64,000 nucleotides of DNA from NCBI RefSeq assembly GCF_003001675.1, contig NZ_PVYW01000026.1, positions 1-64,000 of the forward strand. Direction: 5' to 3'. A program made the position numbers and the translations under genes. Below are positions 15,826 through 25,193 of the stretch, in pieces (the first letter of the stretch is position 1; each line of letters begins with the position of its first letter). The stretch is from Cohnella sp. SGD-V74. Its GTDB lineage: Bacteria; Bacillota; Bacilli; Paenibacillales; Paenibacillaceae. Under the pieces are notes generated by a model. It did not search any database and was not told the origin of the DNA. It saw only the letters and a program-made list of their open reading frames with translations.

Positions 15826-16776
15826 CTATTGTCTCATCGTTTGCTTCATTCGGATCGCCAGCAGCACCAGCATGCTGAACAGAGCCGATATGATCACCGT
15901 ATGCAGCAGACCGGTAAATACGTAGGCGTCTTCGTTCGTAAACGTAAAGGACAGCAATCCCCCGCTCAAAATTTGCAGGATGACGAGGATCAGCGCCTTG
16001 TTGCCGATTGAAGCCAGCTCCGACGATGCGCCCGCGGTTTTGCGGACGTAGAACGCGACGATCGCGATCAGCACGAACAGCAGCAGCGCGGCCAGACGGT
16101 GCGCAAACGCGACTGCGGTCGATCCGGACAGCTCGGGTACGATCTCGCCGTTGCACAGCGGCCATCCTTCGCATGCCCCTCCGGAGCTCGTGTGGCGGAT
16201 GAACGCGCCGAGGTAGACGACGCCGTAACAATAAACGATAACCGCGACAAGGCCTTTGTAGAGCCTCACAGGAACCGATACGGCGGAGGCTTGCTTGCCG
16301 CTCTGCGCCGCTGCCGGCGCTTGACCGCTCTGTTCCTCGGTTTGGCGTTTCACAAGCTTATAGAGCAGCCACGTACAGGTAAAGGCAAACAGCGAGATGC
16401 CGAAGTGAAGCGCCATGACGATCGAAGATTGCTCCCATTTGACCGCCATTGCGCCAAGAATGGCTTGCATGACGGTGAACAGCAGCGCTCCTCCGGCGTA
16501 GAGCAGATTTTCGCGACGGCGCGCCGGTTTCCAGAAGCGGGTAATCAGATAAGTCGCTCCGACGAGCAGGCCGACGATTCCGCTGATCATGCGGTGACTG
16601 TATTCCACCATCGATTCTACCGTATAAGCGGGAACGAATTTACCGTTGCACAGCGGCCAATCCGTGCCGCAGCCGCGGCCGGAGTCGGTATTCGTTACGA
16701 GAACGCCCGCGATCAGAACAAGAAACATGCCGATGCAGGTCAATAAGGCGAACAGGCGATATCTTTGGAAAGTCAT
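15826..16776 (-). CDS. ctaA: Heme A synthase
   Basis: Membrane enzyme (COX15/CtaA) that oxidises the C8 methyl of heme O to give heme A for cytochrome aa3 oxidase. The roughly 316-residue protein has eight predicted membrane helices in two similar halves. Each half carries the CxxWPLCNG motif (GCGTDWPLCNGK and ACEGWPLCNGE) after a TxSGxxC loop, and heme-ligand histidines lie in EYSHR and FAHR. The ATG at 16776 has GGGG upstream; an ATG at 16794 has none. The central loop is long and Gln/Ala-rich (about 155-175). Its partner ctaB lies 18 kb away rather than adjacent. Confidence 0.92.
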   Translation of the reverse strand: MTFQRYRLFALLTCIGMFLVLIAGVLVTNTDSGRGCGTDWPLCNGKFVPAYTVESMVEYSHRMISGIVGLLVGATYLITRFWKPARRRENLLYAGGALLFTVMQAILGAMAVKWEQSSIVMALHFGISLFAFTCTWLLYKLVKRQTEEQSGQAPAAAQSGKQASAVSVPVRLYKGLVAVIVYCYGVVYLGAFIRHTSSGGACEGWPLCNGEIVPELSGSTAVAFAHRLAALLLFVLIAIVAFYVRKTAGASSELASIGNKALILVILQILSGGLLSFTFTNEDAYVFTGLLHTVIISALFSMLVLLAIRMKQTMRQ

Positions 16777-16907
16777 GCGTATCCCCAATTTCATGTGAAA
16801 GTTGGCTCAAGGTGCCCGTACCCATTATACCGAACCTCCCACGCTAAAACCATGTTCATAATGTGAACATTGGCAACGCTCGGTGAGACGCTCCTCTTCC
16901 GAAGCAA

Positions 16908-16938
16908 TGGGAAAGGCCGCCCGTGGGGCGGCCTCCGT
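16908..16938 (-). terminator. Terminator of thioredoxin-like gene
   Basis: GAGGCCGCC and GGGCGGCCT(T) pair around a 4-nt loop on the minus strand, directly after the stop codon; the T tract is short. Confidence 0.6.
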
Positions 16939-17283
16939 TCAACCCGCGATCGCGCCGGATACTTCGACGGCCCGGTCGAGGAACTGTTCGATTTCTTCGC
17001 GCGTCTTGCGCAGCTTGCTGACGAATCTGACCAATTCGCGGCCTTGGCGGAAAGCGATAAAGCTCGGAATACCCAAGATGTTCAACTCTCCGCACAGATC
17101 CGGCATATCGTCCCGGTCGATCTCGACCATCGTCAGCCGATCCGCGTACGCCGCTTCCACCTCTCCGATGAACGGGTCGATGAAATGGCAATCCTTGCAC
17201 CAAGTCGTCTTGAACACCGCTATCGTCAGCCGATCGCCCGCAATCCGTTCGCGGAACTCTTGCTCGTTCGTTATTTTCTGCAT
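16939..17283 (-). CDS. Thioredoxin-like protein
   Basis: A 114-residue thioredoxin fold with active site WCKDC (residues about 28-32) instead of WCGPC, and the cis-proline segment GIPSFIAF. It is likely a cytoplasmic thiol-disulfide protein of the YtpP kind. The ATG at 17283 has GAAGGAG 8 nt upstream; an in-frame GTG at 17292 lies inside that site. Confidence 0.87.
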   Translation of the reverse strand: MQKITNEQEFRERIAGDRLTIAVFKTTWCKDCHFIDPFIGEVEAAYADRLTMVEIDRDDMPDLCGELNILGIPSFIAFRQGRELVRFVSKLRKTREEIEQFLDRAVEVSGAIAG

Positions 17284-17325
17284 GGGGTCCACTCCTTCTG
17301 TCTGTCCTGATGCTATTATAACGCC

Positions 17326-18897
17326 TTACAGATCGCGCGCAACCTGCAGAACAAGCTCGCCGTATTCCAGCTCGACGACGTCGTATTCGGCGCCGAGCAG
17401 GCCGAACAGATCCTTCGCCGATACATAGGTGATATTCGCTTCGTTCACGAGCGGATGAGCCAGCTTGACGGTCTCTCCGTTAACCGTCGCTTGGTCGGAA
17501 TCTTTGCGCAGAACGATCGATTTGTCCGTCGGCCGATCGTAGAACCGAATCTCAAGCGGTCCGTTCGAGGACGTTTCGAGCTTCGGACGAATGTCGAGCT
17601 TCCGAAGCGTCTCGCGCAGCGGCACGAAAGCTTCGCCGTTCTCGTCCACGTAGAACGGAATGCCCCACTCGCTGCTCAGCTCGAAGCTCTGATCGTCGAT
17701 TTTGAACTCGTTTTTCAGCAGATCGTACAGCACCGAATCGGTCTCGAACAGCCCGACGACCCGGTAAGCGTCGTAATCGTCCAGCTCTTCTACGGAAAGG
17801 GCGGTCAACGGCGCCTCCACCGCAGGCACCTCGACGTTCCCGTTTACGTTCCAGTTCTCCCCGGACGCGCGCACTTTAATGCTGCGAACAGGGCTATCCT
17901 CTTCCGCGAACGCCGCCGGAGCGATAATCGCCTCGAAGAACGACTTGCGAATATGGAGCGAATCGTCCACGTACAGATCGGTTTTCAGCGTAATGCCTTT
18001 ATCGAATATTTGCTTCCACTCGTCCTCTTCCCGGAACTCCTTGAGACTGGCCACCGCGTCTTCCAGCCCCGAGAACAGGCCTTCGGATGCACCTTCCGCA
18101 ATCGCATCGATGTCGACGCCTTCCGCGTCCAATGGAGGCACTCCGAACGCCGACTTCAACTCGGGAGGCAAGTCTCTCAGCCATTCGAAGAGGCCGACGA
18201 TGACGGCCTTGAAGCCTTCCTTGTCCCCGATCAAATTTTCCAAATAAACCGGGATCAATTCCCCCAACTGCTCGCCGTTCAGCTCCGCATGCACCTTCGT
18301 CAGGCCTGTCTGCACGCCGCGGATCGGCTCGTTCACCCGGTCTACGGTAATGACCGGAGGATTAGGCAACCCTTTTACGAAATAAGGAGCGACGGTTTTG
18401 ACCAGCCCCCGCACCGATTCCGTAAGCGCCTGCTGAATGTCTCCGCTCGCCCCGGCTCCCCCGCCAAGCGCGCCAAGCGCTTCTCCCAGATAATCGGGAA
18501 GCTCCAGGACAAGCGGTCTCTTCGCTCCGTCCACGTCGATTCTGATCGCCTTGTTGTCCGAATGGAGCGTAAACGGGATGCTGCCCTTGCTCGTGTCGAG
18601 CACGCCCGTCACCCACTGATTGCCCCGGTCGTCCACTTTGGCGTGAGTAATGTCCAGTTTCATTTTCCTGAACAACTCGACAGCCTTACGCGCCTCTTCG
18701 TCCTCAAGAGCAAGCAGCTCTTCGTTGACCTCGATCTCCAGTTCAAGGGACAGCGATTGCTCCTGCTGCGCTACGTCCAGTTGCTTAAGCAGCATGTCGT
18801 TCAGATTAAGACCGCCCACCGATTGGCAGCCGACGATAATGGCTAACAATAATGCGCATACTACCCATCCAAGCCTTTTTGACGTTCTAATGTTCAC
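17326..18897 (-). CDS. Lipoprotein with copper-amine-oxidase-like stalk domain
   Basis: A 523-residue protein. A lipoprotein signal peptide is clear (basic start, hydrophobic core, lipobox VGC at about residue 24). Residues about 30-350 form a charged, helical and beta mixed region of unknown fold. The last 100 residues carry the pattern of the copper amine oxidase N-terminal-like stalk domain (VPLRETLRKLDI, later ITYVSAKDLFGLLG), common on Paenibacillus surface proteins. It is probably anchored to the outer face of the membrane. The gene diverges from the DUF2515 gene. Confidence 0.8.
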   Translation of the reverse strand: MNIRTSKRLGWVVCALLLAIIVGCQSVGGLNLNDMLLKQLDVAQQEQSLSLELEIEVNEELLALEDEEARKAVELFRKMKLDITHAKVDDRGNQWVTGVLDTSKGSIPFTLHSDNKAIRIDVDGAKRPLVLELPDYLGEALGALGGGAGASGDIQQALTESVRGLVKTVAPYFVKGLPNPPVITVDRVNEPIRGVQTGLTKVHAELNGEQLGELIPVYLENLIGDKEGFKAVIVGLFEWLRDLPPELKSAFGVPPLDAEGVDIDAIAEGASEGLFSGLEDAVASLKEFREEDEWKQIFDKGITLKTDLYVDDSLHIRKSFFEAIIAPAAFAEEDSPVRSIKVRASGENWNVNGNVEVPAVEAPLTALSVEELDDYDAYRVVGLFETDSVLYDLLKNEFKIDDQSFELSSEWGIPFYVDENGEAFVPLRETLRKLDIRPKLETSSNGPLEIRFYDRPTDKSIVLRKDSDQATVNGETVKLAHPLVNEANITYVSAKDLFGLLGAEYDVVELEYGELVLQVARDL

Positions 18898-19021
18898 GAA
18901 TGATTTTCCCTCCCGTAAAATAGCTGGCCGGCGACGCTCAGAACAAGCTAACCAGCCTCATCTTACTTCGACGAACAGACTTGGGAATCCTGCCCATTTC
19001 ATCGTCGTCGCCGAAAGGAGT

Positions 19022-20245
19022 GTGCTTTCTATCACCATCGGCACGATCCGACAACTTCTCGCCGCAATGGCGGGCAAAGCAAGCGGCCTCTGGCATTCCC
19101 GCCGCCTCGTTCGCGAGCGGCAGCCGCTCGTCTGCGAGCCCCGCCCGCAGCCTTCCCCGAACCTCCCCGCAGCGTCTTCTTACGCGATGGAGGATAAACA
19201 ATTGGTCGAGCTCATCCGCCGCGAGACGGCCGCGCTCAATCGCAACAACGTGACCCGTACGGCGGCCTACTTGGAGATGTACCGCACGTTCCCCGAGCTG
19301 CACTGGGCGTTCCTCGCCCATATGGTGTCGCGCAACGGGGGCTGGAACATGACCGATTTGAAGGGCGAATGGCTTCCCCGCTTGCTGGACTCCCGGCTGG
19401 CCGAAGCGATTTTCCGAATGCTGGAGACTTGCAACGGCCTGATCTTCAAGGACGCCTATCCGCAATTGCGGCTGTACGCCGAGAGCAGACGCAGCGGACG
19501 CAATCTGTTCGGTCTGCTGTCCGAGTTCGGGGTGTCCGAATTTATGCCGCCGTTCTGGGACCGGTTTCTGACAGACGGCAATTCGGTTCCGCTTACCGAA
19601 GCGCTTATCGTCAACGAACAGAACAACATCCAGCTCCGCGTCCTGGACGAGCCTTACTACAAACGTACGGTTCTGGATTCCGCGGTGTTCCGAAGCCTGC
19701 CTCTGCTTCAGACGAATCAGACCGTCTTTCCTCTGTGGCGCGGCGAAGCTTCGAGAGAAGCCCGACCGCTGCGGCTGGCAGGCAGAGTGCTGGAGAGCTT
19801 CGCCGATCTACGCGAACGAATCGAATTCGGCATCGACTTGTACGGCGTGTTGTTCGGCTACCCGCGCGTGCTGAGGGCGGCCGTCTCCTTCGCCCGGCAT
19901 GTTCCGCATACCGGTTCGAGGGCCGATTATTGGCCTCACCGCTTCGCGACGCGCGCGAACGGCAAAAACGGCGAATTCGCCGAGGCGGAGCAAGCCGCCG
20001 GGAATTCGCCGTGGTTAAGCCCGAGCCTTGCGGAAGCGTGGCCCGACAGGCCGCTGTCCGAGACGCGGGAGCAAGACTGGTATCGCGACCGCGAAGCGCT
20101 GGACTACATCCAGACGGTCCGCCCGCCTCGCATCGTCGATCTGACGCACGAGCATCTGCTCGGACAATACAAGCTTCAGACGGCCGTTCTTCTCGCCCGC
20201 AGCTTCATGAACGGGGCCAGAAGCCGCCGCACCGGCTTGGGGTAG
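19022..20245 (+). CDS. DUF2515-family protein
   Basis: A soluble protein of up to 407 residues that resembles DUF2515 of spore-formers. The confident part begins around MEDKQLVELIRRETAALNRNN and runs through NNVTRTAAYLEMYRTFPELHWAFLAHMVSRNGGWNMTDL-type sequence to HEHLLGQYKLQ. The start is uncertain: GTG 19022 lies two bases after a GAAAGGAG site, and ATG 19067 is in frame. The last 70 nt overlap the end of the convergent murJ-like gene. The function is unknown. Confidence 0.75.
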   Translation: MLSITIGTIRQLLAAMAGKASGLWHSRRLVRERQPLVCEPRPQPSPNLPAASSYAMEDKQLVELIRRETAALNRNNVTRTAAYLEMYRTFPELHWAFLAHMVSRNGGWNMTDLKGEWLPRLLDSRLAEAIFRMLETCNGLIFKDAYPQLRLYAESRRSGRNLFGLLSEFGVSEFMPPFWDRFLTDGNSVPLTEALIVNEQNNIQLRVLDEPYYKRTVLDSAVFRSLPLLQTNQTVFPLWRGEASREARPLRLAGRVLESFADLRERIEFGIDLYGVLFGYPRVLRAAVSFARHVPHTGSRADYWPHRFATRANGKNGEFAEAEQAAGNSPWLSPSLAEAWPDRPLSETREQDWYRDREALDYIQTVRPPRIVDLTHEHLLGQYKLQTAVLLARSFMNGARSRRTGLG

Positions 20246-21801
20246 GTGGAGATCTCCTCTGCCGTCACGACGCCCAGGTAGACGAGCAGAGCCGGATACA
20301 GCACGGCAAGCAAGCCGCCCATGACCACGCATGCCAAGAAGAATGCCACTTTCTCCGGCAGCCCGCCGCAGATTGCCAGAACGGCCCATTCCGCGAAGCC
20401 GATCGCGGCCCCCGCGATCAGAACCGCCAGCAGGAACGGAAGCCAGCGTTTGCCCAGGAACTTGAAGCGCGAACGCTTCCTCAGGCTGAGCACGTTAAAG
20501 GCGAGCGCCCAAACAAAGCACACCGTCGTTGCCGCGATAATGCCGTACACCCCCCAGATCGGTGCGAGCGCGAAGCTGAGCACGACTTTGAGCACAACGC
20601 CGGTGAGCGCGTGCATCGTCGCCTTCTTCGGCTCCGAGATGCCAAGCAGAATCGAGTTCGTGACCATCATGCCGATCTGGAAAATGGTGCCGAGCGTCAG
20701 CATCGCGACGACCTGGCTGCCGATCGGCTTCTCGAACAGCAAGCCGTTCACGCTGTACGCGCCGACGCCGAGCATAAGCACGACGGGCATTCCGCTGAAC
20801 AGCGCGATGCGCACCGCCAACGACGCCTGCTGGCCGACCTTGTCGGCGTCCCGCAAAGCATGGGCGGACGAAATATGCGGAATGATCGACTGGCTGAGCG
20901 CCACCGCCAGAATGATCGGAATGCCTGCGATCGATTGCGCGTTCATCCCGTACACGGCCGCCCAGTGATTGATCGTCTCCTGCTCGAAATGGCCGACCGT
21001 CAGCGACTTGATCATGAAGTTGTCCAGCGTGTACAGAAGCTGCACCGTAATGCCGGTCATCACGACCGGAATGGATAGGTTGAACAGCTCCTTGTAGATG
21101 GAGCGCAGACGCAGCGGGCGTGACGAATCGGGCTGCAGCCGGGGCTCCAAGCGGTCGCTCTTCTTCAGCTTGCGGGAGTAATACAGCATCACGGCGAAAG
21201 CGCCAATGCTGCCGAATACGCTGCCGAAAGCGCCTCCAGCCGCGATGCCCTCCTCGTTGGCCGGGTTGATCGAATAGAATGCGTAAGCGATCACGACGGC
21301 GGCCACGACGCGCAAAATCTGCTCGACGATCTGCGAGATGCCACCCGCGGTCACGAATTGCCGGCCCTGGAAATACCCCCGCATCATCGCGATCATCGGG
21401 AACAAGAGCAGCGACGGCGCTATGGCGCGAATGGCGGTCGCAGCCTCCGGCTCCTTCAGAATCGATGACGCGATCAACGGAGCGATCAGCCACAGACCGA
21501 TCGTGATGACGACGCCGGCGATCGCCCCGAACAGCATGGCGGCTCGGTACACTTGCTGCGCTTCCTGAACTCGTCCGACGGCGTAGCGTCCGGATACCAT
21601 TTTGCTGACGGCGCTCGGAATGCCCGCGGTCGCCACGATCAACAGCAGCAAATAGATGGAGTTCGCGTTGTTGTAATAGATGTTGCCGAGATCATCCATC
21701 AGATAATCGAGCGGCACCCGTTGGAAAATGCCGAGCGCGCGCGCGACGAGAGCGGCTGCGGCCAGAATGAGCGTGCTTTTGAGTAAGGTGTCTTTTTTCA
21801 A
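20176..21801 (-). CDS. MurJ/SpoVB-type lipid flippase (YtgP-like)
   Basis: A 541-residue polytopic protein of the MOP superfamily with about 14 membrane helices. Its N-terminus (KSTLILAAAALVARALGIFQRVPL) and the segment TAGIPSAVSKMVS are typical of Firmicutes YtgP/MurJ, which flips lipid II, and of its SpoVB paralogue, which acts in the spore cortex. The two cannot be separated here. The start is TTG 21801 with an AGAGG site upstream. It is the last gene of a HAD-DUF456-flippase unit. Confidence 0.85.
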   Translation of the reverse strand: MKKDTLLKSTLILAAAALVARALGIFQRVPLDYLMDDLGNIYYNNANSIYLLLLIVATAGIPSAVSKMVSGRYAVGRVQEAQQVYRAAMLFGAIAGVVITIGLWLIAPLIASSILKEPEAATAIRAIAPSLLLFPMIAMMRGYFQGRQFVTAGGISQIVEQILRVVAAVVIAYAFYSINPANEEGIAAGGAFGSVFGSIGAFAVMLYYSRKLKKSDRLEPRLQPDSSRPLRLRSIYKELFNLSIPVVMTGITVQLLYTLDNFMIKSLTVGHFEQETINHWAAVYGMNAQSIAGIPIILAVALSQSIIPHISSAHALRDADKVGQQASLAVRIALFSGMPVVLMLGVGAYSVNGLLFEKPIGSQVVAMLTLGTIFQIGMMVTNSILLGISEPKKATMHALTGVVLKVVLSFALAPIWGVYGIIAATTVCFVWALAFNVLSLRKRSRFKFLGKRWLPFLLAVLIAGAAIGFAEWAVLAICGGLPEKVAFFLACVVMGGLLAVLYPALLVYLGVVTAEEISTYPKPVRRLLAPFMKLRARRTAV

Positions 21802-21827
21802 GGGAACGGGAACCTCTTCGCTATAAA

Positions 21828-22313
21828 TTAATTAAAAACGAGCCAAACGATGAACAGAACGATCATCGAGGCTTGCAGCAGCACCTTCACGACCGTGCTA
21901 GTGAACAGCCCGACGAGCGAGCCCCAGCCGACCTTCAGCGCGCGGTTGAACTCGGAGCCGTGGATGAGCTCGCCTAGAATGGCTCCCGCGAACGGGCCGA
22001 TAACCAGCCCGAAGGCCGGAATGATGAAAGGTCCGATCAGAATGCCGATCGTGCTGCCGATGACCGACGCTCTGGAGCCTCCGAACTTCTTGACCCCCCA
22101 CGCGTTCACCATGTAATCCGCCACGAACAGGACGACCACGATCAGCGTCTGGATGATCCAGAACCACCAGCCGAACGGCTCGAACGAGAAAAACCAGCCA
22201 TAGACGAAAAACGCCGCATAGATCGCCAGGGCGCCCGGAAGAATCGGATAGATCGCCCCGGCCATGCCGACCGCGAACAAAGCTACGATAAGTATCCAGC
22301 CTAGAATGTCCAC
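21828..22313 (-). CDS. DUF456 membrane protein
   Basis: A 161-residue, very hydrophobic protein with four or five membrane segments. A Gly/Pro-rich stretch (GILIGPFIIPAFGLVIGPFAGA) is the hallmark of DUF456. The start is GTG, five bases after the stop of the HAD gene, so the two are probably cotranslated. The function is unknown. Confidence 0.82.
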   Translation of the reverse strand: MDILGWILIVALFAVGMAGAIYPILPGALAIYAAFFVYGWFFSFEPFGWWFWIIQTLIVVVLFVADYMVNAWGVKKFGGSRASVIGSTIGILIGPFIIPAFGLVIGPFAGAILGELIHGSEFNRALKVGWGSLVGLFTSTVVKVLLQASMIVLFIVWLVFN

Positions 22314-22317
22314 TGGT

Positions 22318-23061
22318 TCACGTCCTCAGAACGTATTGTCGAATCACTTGGGCGACGCCGTCTTCCTGGTTCGTCCCCGTCACGGCGTTGGCTGCCAGCT
22401 TCACCTCGTCCTGCGCGTTGCCCATCGCCACTCCGAGCCCCGAAGCGCGAATCGCGGCGATGTCGTTCAAGCTGTCGCCCACCGATACGACTTCGGACAT
22501 TTCGAAGCCTTTGAGACGGCACAGCTCCATCAGCCCCGTCGCTTTAGACACGCCCTGCGGGTTGACCTCGATGTTGAACGGCGAAGAATTGGTGATCTCC
22601 AGTCCGTCCCAAGCGCTGATTTCCGTCAAAATGTCCTTAAGCTGCGCAACGTCTTCCGTATAGTAGCCGAACTTCAGCCATTCCTTGGCGGCAGGCTCGT
22701 CGGTCCACATTTCTTTGTTGAATAGACCCTCGGTCGAGTACGCCCAAAACCAGACGTCCGGATGGTTCGCGGCCACCTCGTGCAGGCGAATCACCTTGCC
22801 CGCATCGAGCGTCGTTCTTCTGTGCAGCTCGTGGGGTTTGTTCCAAATCTCGCCCCCGTTGACCGTAATCATCGGCGAATCCAGCCCCAGCTTCTCGACG
22901 ATCGGGAGCGCGCCCTGGAAGCCTCTGCCCGTGGAAGCGCAGACCAGCACGCCGGCTTCGACCGCATGCCGAATCCATTCCGCGTTCGTCTCGCTCACTT
23001 CGCTGCGATCGTTCAGCAGCGTGCCGTCCAAATCCAAAGCCAACAAACGATACTGTTTCAT
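22318..23061 (-). CDS. Cof-type HAD-superfamily hydrolase
   Basis: A 247-residue HAD phosphatase, probably acting on a small sugar phosphate or flavin phosphate. Motif I is LLALDLDGTLLN (nucleophile Asp, residues about 9-14), motif II is CASTGRGF, and motif IV is VVSVGDSLNDI. A C2B cap lies between. The ATG at 23061 gives the normal family N-terminus, but no strong ribosome site is seen; a longer frame reaches 23121. Confidence 0.85.
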   Translation of the reverse strand: MKQYRLLALDLDGTLLNDRSEVSETNAEWIRHAVEAGVLVCASTGRGFQGALPIVEKLGLDSPMITVNGGEIWNKPHELHRRTTLDAGKVIRLHEVAANHPDVWFWAYSTEGLFNKEMWTDEPAAKEWLKFGYYTEDVAQLKDILTEISAWDGLEITNSSPFNIEVNPQGVSKATGLMELCRLKGFEMSEVVSVGDSLNDIAAIRASGLGVAMGNAQDEVKLAANAVTGTNQEDGVAQVIRQYVLRT

Positions 23062-23165
23062 TTCGTATGCCAATTTTTCAACCCGCTTCCTGATGCGTTC
23101 TGTCTGCCATATAACGTCCATTTTATCATAGTTCGCCCGCTGAATCGAAAAAAAAGAAGAGCTGA

Positions 23166-23311
23166 GGCTGTTCTATAAGAAGCAGAGTCGTACAGAACGA
23201 TTATCGATGGATGATGTTCATGGGCATCTATCTCCTTCCATGTGTCCAGGAGATAGATACCACTCTTTTTTTCCATCGATAATCTCGTACGCCCTTACTT
23301 ATAGTACAGTT
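23166..23311 (+). repeat. Nested palindromic element, copy A (short form)
   Basis: A 146-bp inverted-repeat element. Outer arms: CTATAAG (23173-23179) with CTTATAG (23298-23304), and CGTAC with GTACG. Middle: GATTATCGATGG (23199-23210) with CCATCGATAATC (23273-23284), perfect. Inner: ATCTATCTCCT (23226-23236) with AGGAGATAGAT (23248-23258), perfect, followed by CTCTTTTTTT on the plus strand. Compared with copies B and C it lacks the innermost hairpin. It lies between the metal-transporter operon and the HAD gene. Confidence 0.9.
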
Positions 23312-23358
23312 CCAGCTCTTGATCGCGACACGTTGGTAACGGCTGTCAGCCGCAGGCT

Positions 23359-24243
23359 TCAGTAGGCTTCGCGGGCCGCGGAGACGCGCTGTCTCAGCTT
23401 GCGCACGACGAAGCCGTGCGACGGGGAGAACAGGAAGGCGAGCACGAACATCACGCCCGCGACGCAGACCATACAGCCCGCGATCGACGCGTCAAGCGCG
23501 GCTGCGGCGTAATAGCCGCCGACCGAGCTGATGACGCCGATGACGAGGCTCAGTCCGATCATCGCGCCCAGCCGGTCCGTCAGCAAATAAGCGGTAGCCG
23601 GCGGCACGATCAGCAGGCCGACGACGAGAATCGCGCCGACGCTCTCGAACGAGCTGACCGTCGCCATGGACACCAGCCCCATCAGCACGTAGTGGAACAG
23701 CGCGACCGGAATGCCGATGGCGGCCGCCAGCGCCGGATCGAACGCGCACAGCTTGAATTGCTTGTAGAACAACGTAATGAGGACCACGATAATAAACAAA
23801 GTAATTCCGAGCAGCCATACCGCCTTCGGTCCCAGATCGACCCCGCCCAATACGAGGGTGTTCCACTGCACGTAGGCGATCTCCCCGTACAGCACGCAGT
23901 CCAGATCCAGATCGACATGCTGCGCGTTGAGGCTGACCAGCAGCACGCCCGCCGCGAACAGCGAAGTGAAGACGACTCCGATCGAAGCGTCGTTCTGCAC
24001 GCCGCTCTGCTGGAACAGTTGGATGAGAAAGACGGTCAGGAAGCCGAGAATCGCCGCACCGAACAGCATGAAGAAGGAATCCCTCGAACCGCTGACCAGA
24101 AACGCGATCACGATGCCCGGAAGCACGGAGTGGCTGATCGCATCGCCCACGAGCGCCATCCGGCGCAAAATGAGAAAGCAGCCCAGAATGCCGCAGCAGG
24201 ATGCGACCAAAGCGCCCGTCAGCATAATCCAAAATCCGCTCAT
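23359..24243 (-). CDS. mntD: Metal ABC transporter permease (second subunit, MntD-like)
   Basis: A 294-residue membrane protein with eight or nine helices, of the ABC-3 family that imports Mn2+ or Zn2+. It begins at ATG 24243, which overlaps the stop of the first permease (ATGA), showing tight coupling. Two distinct permeases in one operon is the B. subtilis mntABCD arrangement, rather than the single-permease znu/adc type. Confidence 0.82.
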   Translation of the reverse strand: MSGFWIMLTGALVASCCGILGCFLILRRMALVGDAISHSVLPGIVIAFLVSGSRDSFFMLFGAAILGFLTVFLIQLFQQSGVQNDASIGVVFTSLFAAGVLLVSLNAQHVDLDLDCVLYGEIAYVQWNTLVLGGVDLGPKAVWLLGITLFIIVVLITLFYKQFKLCAFDPALAAAIGIPVALFHYVLMGLVSMATVSSFESVGAILVVGLLIVPPATAYLLTDRLGAMIGLSLVIGVISSVGGYYAAAALDASIAGCMVCVAGVMFVLAFLFSPSHGFVVRKLRQRVSAAREAY

Positions 24244-25187
24244 GCCGACACCCCCCGTTCCTTCGCAGATGCGCCGACTCCGGCTCCCGATTGCTTGGCG
24301 TTCTCCGCCGCCCAATCCCGCTTGGCGGTGCGCCGGCGGACGAGCTTGGCGATTACGCCGCGCTGAGGTCCGAACAGCACCGAAGCGACGAATACGGCCG
24401 TCGCCGTCAGCACGCTGAGCGGCCCGGTCGGAAGCTGCGCCGTGCCCGCGCTGACCCAGGTGCCGATCGCGCCGCTCAGCGCGCCGAACAAGCCGGACAG
24501 CACCGTCATGACGCCAAGCCGGTCCGTCCAGTATCTGGCCGATACCGCCGGCGTGATCAGCAGCGCCGCGACAAGCACGACGCCCACCGCTTGAATGCCC
24601 ACGACGACGGCGATTGTGACGAGCCAGAGCAGCAGCTGCTCCAGCGTCGCGACCGAGAAGCCCAGTCCGCGGGCATACCCCGGATCGAAGCTGATCAGCT
24701 TGAATTCCTTGAACAGCAATGCGCAGACGACGATCAGCACGACCGCGACGCTCGTCATCGTGTATACGTCCTTGGCCGTCATCGAAGCCGCCTGCCCGAA
24801 CAGAAACTTGTCAAGCCCGCTCTGGTTGCCGTAGGAGCTGTGCTGGATTTGCGTCAGCAGCACGATGCCAAGACCGAAAAACACGGACAGCACGATGCCC
24901 ATCGCCGCATCCTGCTTGATTCGGGAATATCTCGTAATCCAGCTGATGCCCACTGTGGCGATCATGCCGGCGACGATCGCGCCGATCATGAACAGTCCGA
25001 CGGACTTGACCTCCGTCAGCATGAAGGCGATGCAGATGCCGGGAAGAGCGGCGTGCGCCAGCGTATCCCCGATCAGGCTCTGCTTGCGCAAGTAGGCGAA
25101 CGTGCCGACGACGCCGGTGCTGATGCCGAGCAGCATGCTGCCGAGCAAGATCCATTGCAAGTTCGGATCGGTAATCAGGTTAAGCAT
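24240..25187 (-). CDS. mntC: Metal ABC transporter permease (first subunit, MntC-like)
   Basis: A 315-residue ABC-3 permease with nine predicted helices; the early segment SLIGDTLAHAALPGI is typical of the family. The hydrophilic C-terminal tail (about 30 residues, Arg/Lys/Ala-rich) is longer than usual. It lies 6 bp after the ATPase gene and overlaps mntD by 4 nt. Confidence 0.85.
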   Translation of the reverse strand: MLNLITDPNLQWILLGSMLLGISTGVVGTFAYLRKQSLIGDTLAHAALPGICIAFMLTEVKSVGLFMIGAIVAGMIATVGISWITRYSRIKQDAAMGIVLSVFFGLGIVLLTQIQHSSYGNQSGLDKFLFGQAASMTAKDVYTMTSVAVVLIVVCALLFKEFKLISFDPGYARGLGFSVATLEQLLLWLVTIAVVVGIQAVGVVLVAALLITPAVSARYWTDRLGVMTVLSGLFGALSGAIGTWVSAGTAQLPTGPLSVLTATAVFVASVLFGPQRGVIAKLVRRRTAKRDWAAENAKQSGAGVGASAKERGVSA

Positions 25188-25193
25188 GGCCCC

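Noticed and set aside
15719..16231. N-terminal extension of the HEPN protein to 407 residues
   Set aside because: The extension crosses the ctaA terminator and runs as an out-of-frame shadow of ctaA.
18650..19021. Upstream extension of the DUF2515 gene to 18650
   Set aside because: This part is antisense to the lipoprotein gene start and lacks DUF2515-like sequence.
23160..23311. Element A as a simple rho-independent terminator of the mnt operon
   Set aside because: The T tract is on the opposite strand from the mnt genes, and the multi-layer arms are shared with two other loci.
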